The notes beneath the pieces were generated by a model, which worked only from the letters and a program-made list of their open reading frames with translations, was not told the origin of the DNA and searched no databases. Positions 1 through 8,556 of a DNA stretch of 64,000 nucleotides are shown here, piece after piece. Both the position numbers and the translations under genes were made by a program. The first letter of the stretch is position 1. Each line of letters starts with the position of its first letter. The stretch is from Tateyamaria omphalii. Its GTDB lineage: Bacteria; Pseudomonadota; Alphaproteobacteria; Rhodobacterales; Rhodobacteraceae. The stretch covers positions 1,550,001-1,614,000 of the forward strand of contig NZ_CP019312.1 of assembly GCF_001969365.1 (NCBI RefSeq), written 5' to 3'.

Positions 1-1
1 G

Positions 2-1303
2 CCGGGCAGCGTCCGCAATCTGGGCGCCGTGACACCGCCGGGCCACGTGGCCGCACTCAGCTGGACCGTGCTCAGCCCCAATGACACCTCGCTCAGCGCT
101 GCCCTGGGCATCATGAAGGCGCAAAACGTCGCCGAGGCGATCATCGTAGGCGAAGACTACATCGCCCCGGCCCAGAACATCACGCTGGTGGACCGCAGTT
201 CCATCGCCATGAAGACCATCGGCGCGGTGCCGAACAGGAACTCCGCGCATCAAAGCCAGGGGCGGCTGCCCTCGCTCGGATACCGGGCCGAAAACCGCTG
301 GCAGGGGCGCATGCCCTACGCCTCGAACCCTGGCTTCGTCTCGCCCATCGGCGGCATTCTCGGCAACACCAACAACAAGACGGTGGACCGCCCCTTCCCC
401 AACCACATCAGCTTCACCTGGGGCGACACACAGCGCGTGCAGCGCTGGCGCAGGCTCATGCAGGCGCGCGAGGTCCATACCCGCGACAGCTTTATCGAGG
501 CGCAGCTCGACACTGTCAGCTTCACCGCCCGCTCGCTTCTGCCTCTGATCGGGGCAGAACTGTGGTTCACGGGCGAAGCCGCACCCACAGGCACCCCCGA
601 ACGCCAACGCCAACGCGCGCTCGCGCTGCTCGCCGAATGGAATGGCGAGATGAACGAACACTGGCCCGAACCGCTGATCTACGCCGCCTGGATCCGCAAG
701 CTGCAGGACAGGCTGATCCGGGACGAGCTGGGCCCTATGGCCGACACACTGACGCATCCAGAGCCTCTGTTCATCGAACGCGCGTTCCGGGATGTGGACG
801 GCGCAAGCATCTGGTGCGACGTGCGGCAGTCGGCACCGATTGAAACCTGCCCCGACATGGCGCGCCTCGCGCTCGACGACGCCCTGCTCGAGATCAACGA
901 GACCTGGGGCACGCAACTGGAATCGCTGCGCTGGGGCGACGCGCATCAGGCCACCCATGACCATCAGGTGCTGGGTACGGTGCCGATCCTGCGCTACTTC
1001 GTCAACATCCGGCAAAGCACGTCGGGCGGCGACAACACGCTCCTGCGCGGACTGACCCGGGGCACCGGACCCGACCCGTTCCACAACGTGCACGGCGCAG
1101 GCTACCGGGGCGTCTACGACTTTGCTGACCCGAACTCCTCGGTCTTCGTGATCTCCACGGGTCAATCCGGCCACTTCCTGTCGCGCCACTACGATGATCT
1201 GGCGCAGCTCTGGCGGCGCGGCGAATACATCCCCATGTCGCTTGACGAAGGGCTGGCACGGGCCGCTGCCGTGGGCATCACACGGCTCGAACCGCTGCGA
1301 TGA
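2..1303 (+). CDS. Penicillin acylase family hydrolase, C-terminal part (5' end outside window)
   Basis: The frame is open to the left edge, so this is the tail (about 433 residues) of a longer gene; the GTG at 29 lies inside the family-conserved region and is not a credible start. Visible blocks fit the beta-chain C-terminal half of penicillin G acylase / acyl-homoserine-lactone acylase Ntn-hydrolases: 'NKTVDRPFPNHIS', then 'RVQRWRRLM', and near the C-terminus 'GQSGHFLSRHYDDL' followed by 'WRRGEYIPM'. The signal peptide, the alpha chain and the catalytic N-terminal Ser of the beta chain would lie upstream, so activity and substrate (beta-lactam, AHL or other amide) cannot be judged. Family members are usually periplasmic and self-cleaving. 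It ends 25 bp before the pseudouridine synthase frame. Confidence 0.85.
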   Translation, partial: PGSVRNLGAVTPPGHVAALSWTVLSPNDTSLSAALGIMKAQNVAEAIIVGEDYIAPAQNITLVDRSSIAMKTIGAVPNRNSAHQSQGRLPSLGYRAENRWQGRMPYASNPGFVSPIGGILGNTNNKTVDRPFPNHISFTWGDTQRVQRWRRLMQAREVHTRDSFIEAQLDTVSFTARSLLPLIGAELWFTGEAAPTGTPERQRQRALALLAEWNGEMNEHWPEPLIYAAWIRKLQDRLIRDELGPMADTLTHPEPLFIERAFRDVDGASIWCDVRQSAPIETCPDMARLALDDALLEINETWGTQLESLRWGDAHQATHDHQVLGTVPILRYFVNIRQSTSGGDNTLLRGLTRGTGPDPFHNVHGAGYRGVYDFADPNSSVFVISTGQSGHFLSRHYDDLAQLWRRGEYIPMSLDEGLARAAAVGITRLEPLR

Positions 1304-1328
1304 CCCCGCCCTTCATTGTTCCAAAAAT

Positions 1329-1894
1329 ATGCACGTCCACGGCGGCCACCCCGTGACCACGATCCTTTTCAACAAACCCTACGGCGTGCTGTCGCAATTC
1401 ACCGACACAGGCACCGCAGGCTCCCCCGCCCCACGCTGTCCAACTACATCGACCTGCCCGGCGTCTACGCCGCAGGGCGGCTCGACCGCGACAGCGAGGG
1501 GCTCATGGTCCTGACCAGCGACGGCAAACTGCAAGCCCAGATCGCGCACCCGAAATACAAGGCGCCCAAAACCTACTGGGCGCAGGTCGAGGGTACGATC
1601 ACCGACACGGCCCTCACCCAACTGCGCAAGGGTGTCACTCTCAAGGACGGCCCCACCAAACCCGCCAGGGCGCAGGCCATCGCAGTACCAAGGATCTGGG
1701 ACCGCGACCCGCCCATCCGGGTGCGCAAATCCATCCCCGACAGCTGGCTCGAACTCACCCTCACCGAGGGACGCAACCGGCAAGTGCGGCGGATGACGGC
1801 CCATGTGGGCTTCCCCACGCTGCGCCTCATCCGGGTGCAGATCGGGGACTGGCGCCTGGGCGATCTTGCACCTGGGGCATGGCGCCCGGCCTAG
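1329..1894 (+). pseudogene. RluE-like rRNA pseudouridine synthase with a -1 frameshift in a C-run
   Basis: Two overlapping frames together give one RsuA/RluE-type synthase of about 190 residues. The first (ATG 1329 or GTG 1353) reads '[18 protein letters not shown]'; the second, from about 1427 to the TAG at 1892-1894, reads '[20 protein letters not shown]' and continues through '[20 protein letters not shown]'. The catalytic Asp motif GRLDRDSEG is intact in the second frame. One base is missing around 1422-1432 within ctcccccgcccc; one extra C restores GSPRPTLS. The family isomerises uridine in rRNA (RluE: 23S U2457 in E. coli). This is either a real pseudogene or a homopolymer sequencing or assembly error; both are plausible. 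Confidence 0.75.
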
Positions 1895-1955
1895 GGACTT
1901 GGCAGCGGACCAGCCTCTCGCTTAGTCTGATGACATTTCCAGATTGAGCCTTTCG

Positions 1956-3536
1956 ATGAAACGCATTGCTTTTTTGCTTGTTTGCCTGGCCTGCGGTGCG
2001 GCAGGGTTCGCGGCCAAATCGCTTCTCGAAAACGAAGACATCGCGCGCGCCCTGCGGGACGCGGCGCCCACAATCGCCGCTTTGGCTCTGGCCGTGCTTC
2101 TGCTGCTGGGGTGTCTGCTCTTTCTTGCCAACGCGTTGCTCAAACGCTGGCTTCGCAAGCGCGGCGTAGAGCCGACCATGGACAACGAGGAGATGGTGAC
2201 CGCTCTGGTCGATCACTTCACGACGCCCGACGGCGTCGCCCATCCCACCCCGGAAAACCGCCGGACCACGGCACTGGTCAATCTTGGCTTGCTCCTCGTC
2301 CGGCGCGGCGCGAGCGAACTTTACTTCCGGATCACCGTCGCAGTCGTGGCGGGTCTTGCCGGGGCGGCTGGTCTTTATCTCACATATGAATTGAACAAGC
2401 TGACACAGGAGCAGAACCGCCGCATCGTGCTGCAAACCGACGCCGACATCGCGCAAAGCGTCCTGCTGGAATCGACCCGCCGCGCCGCGCTGTCCGATGA
2501 TCTTCGCATCGTTCTGGACGCGTCCGTCACGATCCGGCAGGACGCGTCGCAGACCTGCAAGCCCAACAGCGCAAATGTCGCCTGCTGGACCCCCAGTTCC
2601 AGGGAGCAAGGGGCGAAACTCCACTTCCTCAGCCAACCGCTATTCGATCAGGTCAGCCGCTTTGCGAGACAAAGCACACCTTACCGGATCGCCGTCTCAT
2701 CGGCATCGCCGCTGGACTTCGAATTGCCGTTGCGCGACCAGTTTCGGTTTCCACTGCTCAGCCCTGAACGCGGGCGCCTGTTGCAGGCACTTGTCGCGCA
2801 AGACGCCTATGTTGGCGACATTGATTTTACATATGCGCAACTGACGGCGAGCGATTTGCGAGAGGCAGATCTGTCAGATGCCAACCTCAGATACGCGGAT
2901 TTCGAAAACGCCGATCTGAGAGATGCCTTCCTCATGCGCACAACGTTCGTCGAAGCAAACCTGCAAAACGCCAATCTCAGCAACAGCAAGGGTCAGGGGC
3001 TCAACTTTACCCGCGCGAACTTGAACGGTGCGTCCTTGAACGCAGCGGAACTGGCGCAGCCGATTTTCCCGGATGCCACCATGATCGCAGCGGATCTTTT
3101 TGGCGCAGACATTGCAGGCGCCTCCTTCATGCGCGTCGATTTCACAAGATCCGATCTTGGCAGGCTCAGAACCAAAGGCAGCACATTCAGCTTGGCAAAT
3201 CTCCAAGAGGTCAAGTTCAACAACAGCGTTATCGACGCCTCGACCTTTACATCGGTAAATTTCTTCCGTGCGCACCTGTATCAAAGCATCCTGAATGACG
3301 TTGACGTGTCCCGGTCCAATTTTCGCGATGCCAACCTGACCGAAGCGAAGTTGAACGACGTTCAGGTCACGGCTGCCGATTTCACCGGCGCGACGTTTGA
3401 AGGATTGCGCGCCCCACTCGTATGGGCCTGGCGCGACCAACCGCCAATCGGCTGGCCTGACGACATTCCACTGACCCTTTGCGATTATGTCGATGGGGTA
3501 CTAAATCGCGCGTTCCGGCCCGACGATTGCGGTTAG
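1956..3536 (+). CDS. Membrane-anchored pentapeptide-repeat protein
   Basis: 526 residues from ATG 1956, which gives a hydrophobic N-terminus 'MKRIAFLLVCLACG' and is preferred over the TTG four codons upstream. Hydrophobic segments fall near residues 4-20, 40-61 and 124-145. A region of unknown fold with a Cys pair ('CKPNSANVACW') follows. From about residue 295 to 480 there are tandem A(D/N)LxX repeats such as 'ADLSDANLRYADFENADLRD', the signature of a right-handed quadrilateral beta-helix. Topology suggests the helix projects to one side of the inner membrane. Pentapeptide proteins have varied roles (gyrase protection, scaffolding), and none can be assigned here. It stands alone, facing hflX convergently across a 16-bp gap. 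Confidence 0.85.
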   Translation: MKRIAFLLVCLACGAAGFAAKSLLENEDIARALRDAAPTIAALALAVLLLLGCLLFLANALLKRWLRKRGVEPTMDNEEMVTALVDHFTTPDGVAHPTPENRRTTALVNLGLLLVRRGASELYFRITVAVVAGLAGAAGLYLTYELNKLTQEQNRRIVLQTDADIAQSVLLESTRRAALSDDLRIVLDASVTIRQDASQTCKPNSANVACWTPSSREQGAKLHFLSQPLFDQVSRFARQSTPYRIAVSSASPLDFELPLRDQFRFPLLSPERGRLLQALVAQDAYVGDIDFTYAQLTASDLREADLSDANLRYADFENADLRDAFLMRTTFVEANLQNANLSNSKGQGLNFTRANLNGASLNAAELAQPIFPDATMIAADLFGADIAGASFMRVDFTRSDLGRLRTKGSTFSLANLQEVKFNNSVIDASTFTSVNFFRAHLYQSILNDVDVSRSNFRDANLTEAKLNDVQVTAADFTGATFEGLRAPLVWAWRDQPPIGWPDDIPLTLCDYVDGVLNRAFRPDDCG

Positions 3537-3552
3537 ACGCACATGCCCGCCA

Positions 3553-4824
3553 TCACAGCCCGTCGAACCGCGCCTTCTGGATCGCGGTCCAGCGCACGTC
3601 GAACTCGAACCCGTCCTCGCCCTGCCGTTCGGCCTGCACCACGTCCTGCTCAAACAGCCATGCGCGCTTGCGCCCCTCGGCGTAGGGCAGCAAAAACGTC
3701 TCGTCGCTCACCGCCCCCTGCAAGGTCGCTGCCACATCGCCCAGCAGCGCCTCGATCCCCTCGCCCGTGATCGCCGACATGGCAAAGACATCGTCGTCCC
3801 GGTCCGCCCGCGCGCGCGCCGCATCGGCCTCGTCCTCGGGCAAAAGGTCAATCTTGTTCCACACCTCGACCATCTCGCGGCCCTCGCCCACGCCCAGATC
3901 GGTCAGAATAGCGCGCACATCCGCGGCCTGCGCTTCGGTCTCCGGGTGCGAAATATCGCGCACATGCAAAATGACATCTGCCGCCAGCACCTCTTCCAGC
4001 GTCGCCCGAAACGACGCCACCAATTCCGTCGGCAGGTCCGAGATAAAGCCGACCGTGTCCGACAGGATCACCTCCGGCCCGTCCTCCAGCTCGACCCGGC
4101 GCATGGTCGGATCCAGCGTGGCAAAAAGCATGTCCTTGGCCATCACATCCGCCCCCGTCAGGCGGTTGAACAGCGTGGATTTGCCGGCGTTGGTGTACCC
4201 CACCAGGGCCACGATCGGATAGGGCACCTTGGCGCGCGCCGCCCGGTGCAGGGTGCGCGTCTTGACCACCTTGTCCAACTGCCGGCGCAAGCGCACCAAT
4301 TGCGTGTCGATGGCCCGGCGGTCGGCCTCGATCTGCGTTTCGCCGGGACCGCCGACAAAACCTAAACCGCCGCGCTGGCGTTCCAGGTGGGTCCAGGCCC
4401 GCACCAGCCGCGTGCGCTGATAACTCAGCGCCGCCATCTCGACCTGCAACACCCCCTCGCGGGTGGCGGCACGGTCGCTGAAAATCTCCAGGATCAGGCC
4501 GGTCCGGTCCAGCAATTTGACCTTCCACGCCTTCTCAAGGTTGCGCTGCTGCACCGGGGTCACCGGCCCGTCGATCAGGACCAACTCGACCTCCGCATCG
4601 TGCAACCGCGTCGCCAGTTCCTCGATCTTGCCCGACCCGAACAGCAGCCCCGCACGCACCCGCGGCAGGGGCACGATCTCACTGCCCACGACCTCAAGTT
4701 CGGGCAGCGCATGGGCCAGCGACACGGCTTCAGCCAGCGCAAAGCGTGCTTCGCGCCGGTCCGGATCGGATTTGATATCAGGATGGAGCACCCAGGCGCG
4801 AGTAAACTCCGGCATCTCCCCCAT
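3553..4824 (-). CDS. hflX: Ribosome-associated GTPase HflX
   Basis: About 423 residues. The N-terminal HflX domain (to about residue 185) contains 'GSGKIEELATRL' and 'DGPVTPVQQRNLE'. The G domain shows G1 'GYTNAGKS', G3 'DTVGFISDLP' and G4 'NKIDLL'. HflX binds the ribosomal E-site region and splits stalled or stressed 70S ribosomes. The ATG at 4824 overlaps the hfq stop as TGATG, indicating translational coupling; an in-frame ATG at 4815 (MPEFTRAWV) is an alternative. The hfq-hflX order is the conserved proteobacterial one. The C-terminal domain is short, ending 'RWTAIQKARFDGL'. Confidence 0.95.
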   Translation of the reverse strand: MGEMPEFTRAWVLHPDIKSDPDRREARFALAEAVSLAHALPELEVVGSEIVPLPRVRAGLLFGSGKIEELATRLHDAEVELVLIDGPVTPVQQRNLEKAWKVKLLDRTGLILEIFSDRAATREGVLQVEMAALSYQRTRLVRAWTHLERQRGGLGFVGGPGETQIEADRRAIDTQLVRLRRQLDKVVKTRTLHRAARAKVPYPIVALVGYTNAGKSTLFNRLTGADVMAKDMLFATLDPTMRRVELEDGPEVILSDTVGFISDLPTELVASFRATLEEVLAADVILHVRDISHPETEAQAADVRAILTDLGVGEGREMVEVWNKIDLLPEDEADAARARADRDDDVFAMSAITGEGIEALLGDVAATLQGAVSDETFLLPYAEGRKRAWLFEQDVVQAERQGEDGFEFDVRWTAIQKARFDGL

Positions 4825-5063
4825 CAAGAGGCGTCTTCGCCCTCATAGAGGCTGATCGGCTGGCTCGGCATGATGGTCGAGATCGCGTGCTTATAGACCA
4901 ACTGGCTTTGCCCATCGCGACGCAGCAGCACGCAAAAGTTGTCAAACCACGTGATAACGCCCTGCAATTTCACGCCATTGATCAAAAAAATTGTCACGGG
5001 CACCTTGGTCTTGCGCACGTGGTTCAGGAATGCATCTTGCAAATTCTGTCGGTCCGAAGCCAT
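4824..5063 (-). CDS. hfq: RNA chaperone Hfq
   Basis: 79 residues, the usual alphaproteobacterial size with a short C-terminal tail. The Sm1 core reads '[20 protein letters not shown]' and '[15 protein letters not shown]'; the Sm2 motif is 'YKHAIST' (family consensus YKHAIST). It forms a homohexamer that pairs sRNAs with mRNA. Start ATG 5063. The gene is coupled to hflX by a TGATG overlap. The 129-bp gap to trkH upstream contains a weak terminator-like hairpin, so hfq probably has its own promoter there. Confidence 0.97.
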
Positions 5064-5154
5064 GTCGGTTAACCCTTTTTTTCTTGCTTAGGCCTGCGGA
5101 TCAGACCGTCCCTCCGGGCGGAGTATGTCGTGGGGTTTGGAAAGATTCCACCCC

Positions 5155-5175
5155 AAAAAACAGTCCGTTACGGAC
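5155..5175 (-). terminator. Weak Rho-independent terminator-like hairpin after trkH
   Basis: On the minus strand GTCCG-TAA-CGGAC is followed closely by TTTTTT (5160-5155). It would separate trkH from hfq. The stem is only 5 bp, so termination may be partial. Confidence 0.4.
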
Positions 5176-5192
5176 CTACCGCAAAGCCCCGC

Positions 5193-6740
5193 CTACCCGC
5201 GCCACAAATCGGGGGTGAAAAGGGCAATGATGGCCAGCGTCTCAAGCCGCCCAAGCACCATGGCAGCCGTAAAAATGGCCTTGGCGCCCGTGTTCAGCTC
5301 GGTCAGAGAGATGGGCACCTCCTTGGCCACCTCCAACAGCGGGCCGGTCGTCGACAGCCCTGACACCGCCAGCACCAGCGACGTGTCAAAGGGCAGACCG
5401 GTCAACGCCAGCAGAATGGTGATCAGCGCAAGGCTCAGCGCAAACAGCATGAAAAAGATCCACGCGATAAACGCCCCGTCCTTCTGCAACCGCCGCCCCC
5501 GTGGCCCCGCACTGCTGACAGAGGATGGATGCACCAGCCGCTCCATCTCGCGCACCCCGTTGCGATACAGCGCAAAGACGCGCAGCAGCTTCACGCCGCC
5601 CGCGGTCGTGGCCACCCCGCCGCCGATCAGCGCCAGCCCCATCAGCAACAGGCCCGGCGTCTCCAGCCCCGACCAGGCCTGCGCATCGACCCAATTGGCG
5701 GAGGCAAAGCCGGTCGTCGTTAAAAACGACAACACGGTGAACGCGCTGCCCCATAGCGCCCGGCCCGCGCTCAGCAGGTCCCGCTCGGCCTCGACGTCAT
5801 AGGCGCCCAGGAAGTGGCGCAGAAACAGGAAAACGGGCACGGCCAACACCACCAGCGCACCGATCCGGAACTCCGGATCTTGCCACAGCCCGCCGGATTC
5901 CGCGGTGGTCGTGTCGGTCGAAAAGGTCAGGCGCGACAGCGCGAACAGCATGAACAGCAGCATGACCGCCTCGCCCGCGATGCCCGAGCCCGCCGCACTC
6001 AGCCCGCCCACCGGCGAAATGCCGGACGTGGCCAGGATCGCCATCGCGTGGCAAAGGGCGACCAGCCCGACATCGCCGCCCACAGCCAGCAGCACCCACA
6101 AAAGCAGCGTCAGGCCCGTATAGATCGGGATCAGCACCGACGACACCTTCAGGATCCGCATCCGCACCTCTGCCCCGGACATCCCGATATCGCGGCTCGA
6201 ACTGCGGCCCGGCTCGGCCCGCGCCGTCACCTCGAACCCACCCAGGTTCAGGGGCGCCAGGATGGCCGACGCCGCAATCCACATCAGCAGACCACCCAGC
6301 CAGCCCACGATGGACCGCCACAGGTGCAAGGTGCCGTTCAGGCGCGCGGGATCGTCAAACAGCGTGGCCCCCGTGGTGGTGATCGCACTCACCATCTCCA
6401 CATAGGCGTTCAGAAACGTGGTGGTGCCCAACCCTTCGTAGAACGGCACCGCCAGGATCGCGGGCAGCACGGTAAAGGCGCTGAACAGCGACATGAGCGG
6501 GCCAAGGGTGCCATGCCCCGGATCGCGTCCCGCATGGGCGAGCCCGATCAGGGCAAACACCACCACGCCCAGCAGCCCCGCATACAGAAACGCGCGCGCC
6601 GCATCCAGATCGCGCACCATGCCGCCATAAACGGCGGGCACCAGCATCGCCGACGAAAAGACGCCCAGCAGCAGCAGAAACAGCGGCAATTGCAGGACAG
6701 AGGCCCAGAACGGCTGCTTCGGATGGGCGCGGTCCCCCAT
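5193..6740 (-). CDS. trkH: TrkH-family potassium uptake membrane protein
   Basis: 515 residues, strongly hydrophobic throughout, with four pore-loop repeats carrying the selectivity-filter glycine: 'AITTTGATLF', 'ATSGISPVGG', 'TTTGFASANW' and 'SGLSTTGPLLE'. This is the K+-conducting subunit of the Trk system in the inner membrane, gated by TrkA. The ATG at 6740 overlaps the trkA stop (TGATG), so the two subunits are translationally coupled. Confidence 0.95.
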   Translation of the reverse strand: MGDRAHPKQPFWASVLQLPLFLLLLGVFSSAMLVPAVYGGMVRDLDAARAFLYAGLLGVVVFALIGLAHAGRDPGHGTLGPLMSLFSAFTVLPAILAVPFYEGLGTTTFLNAYVEMVSAITTTGATLFDDPARLNGTLHLWRSIVGWLGGLLMWIAASAILAPLNLGGFEVTARAEPGRSSSRDIGMSGAEVRMRILKVSSVLIPIYTGLTLLLWVLLAVGGDVGLVALCHAMAILATSGISPVGGLSAAGSGIAGEAVMLLFMLFALSRLTFSTDTTTAESGGLWQDPEFRIGALVVLAVPVFLFLRHFLGAYDVEAERDLLSAGRALWGSAFTVLSFLTTTGFASANWVDAQAWSGLETPGLLLMGLALIGGGVATTAGGVKLLRVFALYRNGVREMERLVHPSSVSSAGPRGRRLQKDGAFIAWIFFMLFALSLALITILLALTGLPFDTSLVLAVSGLSTTGPLLEVAKEVPISLTELNTGAKAIFTAAMVLGRLETLAIIALFTPDLWRG

Positions 6741-8116
6741 CAGAAAAAGTCGATGGACACCTGCATCAGGCGCTCCACCTCGGGCACATCGGTGGCCAGG
6801 GCAAAGATGGCGACGACATCACCCTCGTCAATGCGGGTCTTGCCCACCGGGCGGATCACCTTGTCGCCCTTGCGCACCGCGCCGACCAGCACGCCTTCGG
6901 GAAAGTCGATCTCGTTGATGGTCTGGCCCGCCAGGGGCGAGGTCGACAGCACCTCCGCCTCGATCACCTCCGCATCCGCATCCCCGATGGAATAGACCGA
7001 GCGCACGCGCCCGTGCCGGATATGGCGCAGGATCGACGACACCGTCGTTGCGCGCGGATTGATATAGGCGTCGATGCCCAGGGCCCCCATCATCGGCACC
7101 AGCGTCGGATCGTTGATCAGCGCAATGGCGTAAGGACACCCCTCGGACTTGGCGCGCACAGCGGCCAGCATGTTGGTCTTGTCGTCGTCGGTCACGGCCA
7201 GCATGGCATCGGCCCGGCTCACCCCCGCCTCCGCCAGCAGGTTCACATCCAGCCCATCGCCATGCAGCACAATCGTCCGCTCCAGCGCCTCGGCGGCCAG
7301 CTCCGCACAGCGGCGGTTGCGCTCGATGACCTTGGCACGCACCCGGCCCGCACGGCCCTCAAGCGCGCGGGCCACGGTCAGACCCACATTGCCCCCGCCC
7401 ACCAGCACCACACGCTCCTGCTTGCGCATGGTCTTGCCAAAGACCTCCATGGTGCGCGGCACATCATCCACATGGGCAAAGACATAGGCCTCGTCCCCCG
7501 CAAACAGCTGATCCGACGCCTCGGGGGCAAAGAGCGTCCCCTCCCGGCGCACCCCCACGACCACAACGCGCAAGGTCGAAAAAAGGTCGGTCAACTGGCG
7601 CAGTGGCGTGTTCAGCACCGGACAATCCTCGTCCAGCGCAATGCCCAAAAGCTGCGCCTGCCCGTCAATGAACAGCTCCGTATCGAAGGCCGCAGGCGCG
7701 CTCAGCCGCTGCAACGCCGCCGCCGCCACCTCGCGCTCGGGGCTGATCACCACATCGATGGGCATGTGATCCCGGCGATACAGGTCCGAATAAATAGCGG
7801 TCAGATAGGACTGGCTGCGCAACCGCGCAATCTTGCGGTTCACCCCAAAGACGGAATGGGCCACCTGGCAGGTGACCATGTTCACCTCGTCCGAATAGGT
7901 GGCGGCGATGACCATATCGGCATCGCGGGCACCGGCACGGTCCAGCACGTCCGGATAGCTGGCAAAGCCCGCAACCCCCTGCACGTCCAGGGTATCGGTG
8001 GCGCGGCGCACGAGGTCGGGGTCGCTGTCGACCACCGTGACGTCATTGCGCTCGCCCGAAAGGTGGCGGGCAATCTGCCACCCCACCTGGCCTGCCCCGC
8101 AGATGATGACCTTCAT
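6740..8116 (-). CDS. trkA: Trk system potassium uptake regulator TrkA
   Basis: 458 residues from ATG 8116 (MKVIICGAGQVG). Two RCK units are visible: a first Rossmann motif 'GAGQVGWQIARHL' with Asp 'VVDSD', and a second 'VVLVGGGNVGLTVARAL'; each is followed by a TrkA_C domain, the last ending 'GDVVAIFALATDVPEVERLM'. It is a peripheral cytoplasmic subunit that binds NAD(H) or ATP and gates TrkH. An upstream in-frame extension of nine codons is less likely because the Rossmann fold normally begins at the second residue. First gene of the trkA-trkH pair. Confidence 0.95.
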   Translation of the reverse strand: MKVIICGAGQVGWQIARHLSGERNDVTVVDSDPDLVRRATDTLDVQGVAGFASYPDVLDRAGARDADMVIAATYSDEVNMVTCQVAHSVFGVNRKIARLRSQSYLTAIYSDLYRRDHMPIDVVISPEREVAAAALQRLSAPAAFDTELFIDGQAQLLGIALDEDCPVLNTPLRQLTDLFSTLRVVVVGVRREGTLFAPEASDQLFAGDEAYVFAHVDDVPRTMEVFGKTMRKQERVVLVGGGNVGLTVARALEGRAGRVRAKVIERNRRCAELAAEALERTIVLHGDGLDVNLLAEAGVSRADAMLAVTDDDKTNMLAAVRAKSEGCPYAIALINDPTLVPMMGALGIDAYINPRATTVSSILRHIRHGRVRSVYSIGDADAEVIEAEVLSTSPLAGQTINEIDFPEGVLVGAVRKGDKVIRPVGKTRIDEGDVVAIFALATDVPEVERLMQVSIDFF

Positions 8117-8556
8117 CCATGTCCCCGTGATGACGCGCCGCATCGCAGCACTCTCGGCCTCTGTGCATGACAGACGGGGGGCAAGGGGTCAACGCTTGGG
8201 GCTGGTTCAGGGGTGGTGGGGCGCGGTCTCAGGTTGTGTGTCGGGTTTGCGGACAGAGTTGCCGTTTGGCGAACGACTTTGTCCGCTGCTGGCGAGATTG
8301 GCGATCCGGACCCTTTGGCCATCGCCGCCCGCGGAGGATTAGCGGACGATGGCGCACATGTCGCTGTTGTGATGGGCCGTCGGCGGGGTGGTGCGGTCTG
8401 TGCGTTCCGCGGGCACTCTTGAGCGCATTTCTGTTCGCACCCTTCGCGAAGTTACGCCGACGACGGGCGGCTGGCCACTCTCGACTCGCGCGGCGGACTG
8501 GGCCGTGGCTATGATCTGATCAGGCATATTTTAACGATTGGGTCGGGGGCTTTTTA
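8117..8556. other. Intergenic region between trkA and vgrG, no gene recognised
   Basis: About 440 bp separating divergent genes. Open frames on both strands translate to Arg/Trp/Cys-rich protein without family resemblance and are taken as chance frames in GC-rich DNA. It should hold the trkA and vgrG promoters. Just before vgrG a G-run (cgggggc) stands about 9 bases from the ATG at 8557 as a possible weak ribosome-binding site. Confidence 0.5.

Noticed and set aside
5060..5080. TTAACC upstream of hfq as a CtrA site
   Set aside because: Single half-site with no partner at 7-bp spacing and overlapping the ribosome-binding region.
5130..5155. GGGGT...ACCCC hairpin between trkH and hfq as a terminator
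   Set aside because: Its T-tract would be on the wrong side for the minus-strand genes; the adjacent GTCCG hairpin fits better.
8167..8514. Open frame of about 115 codons between trkA and vgrG
   Set aside because: Trp/Arg/Cys-rich translation without family likeness and no good RBS; typical chance frame in GC-rich DNA.
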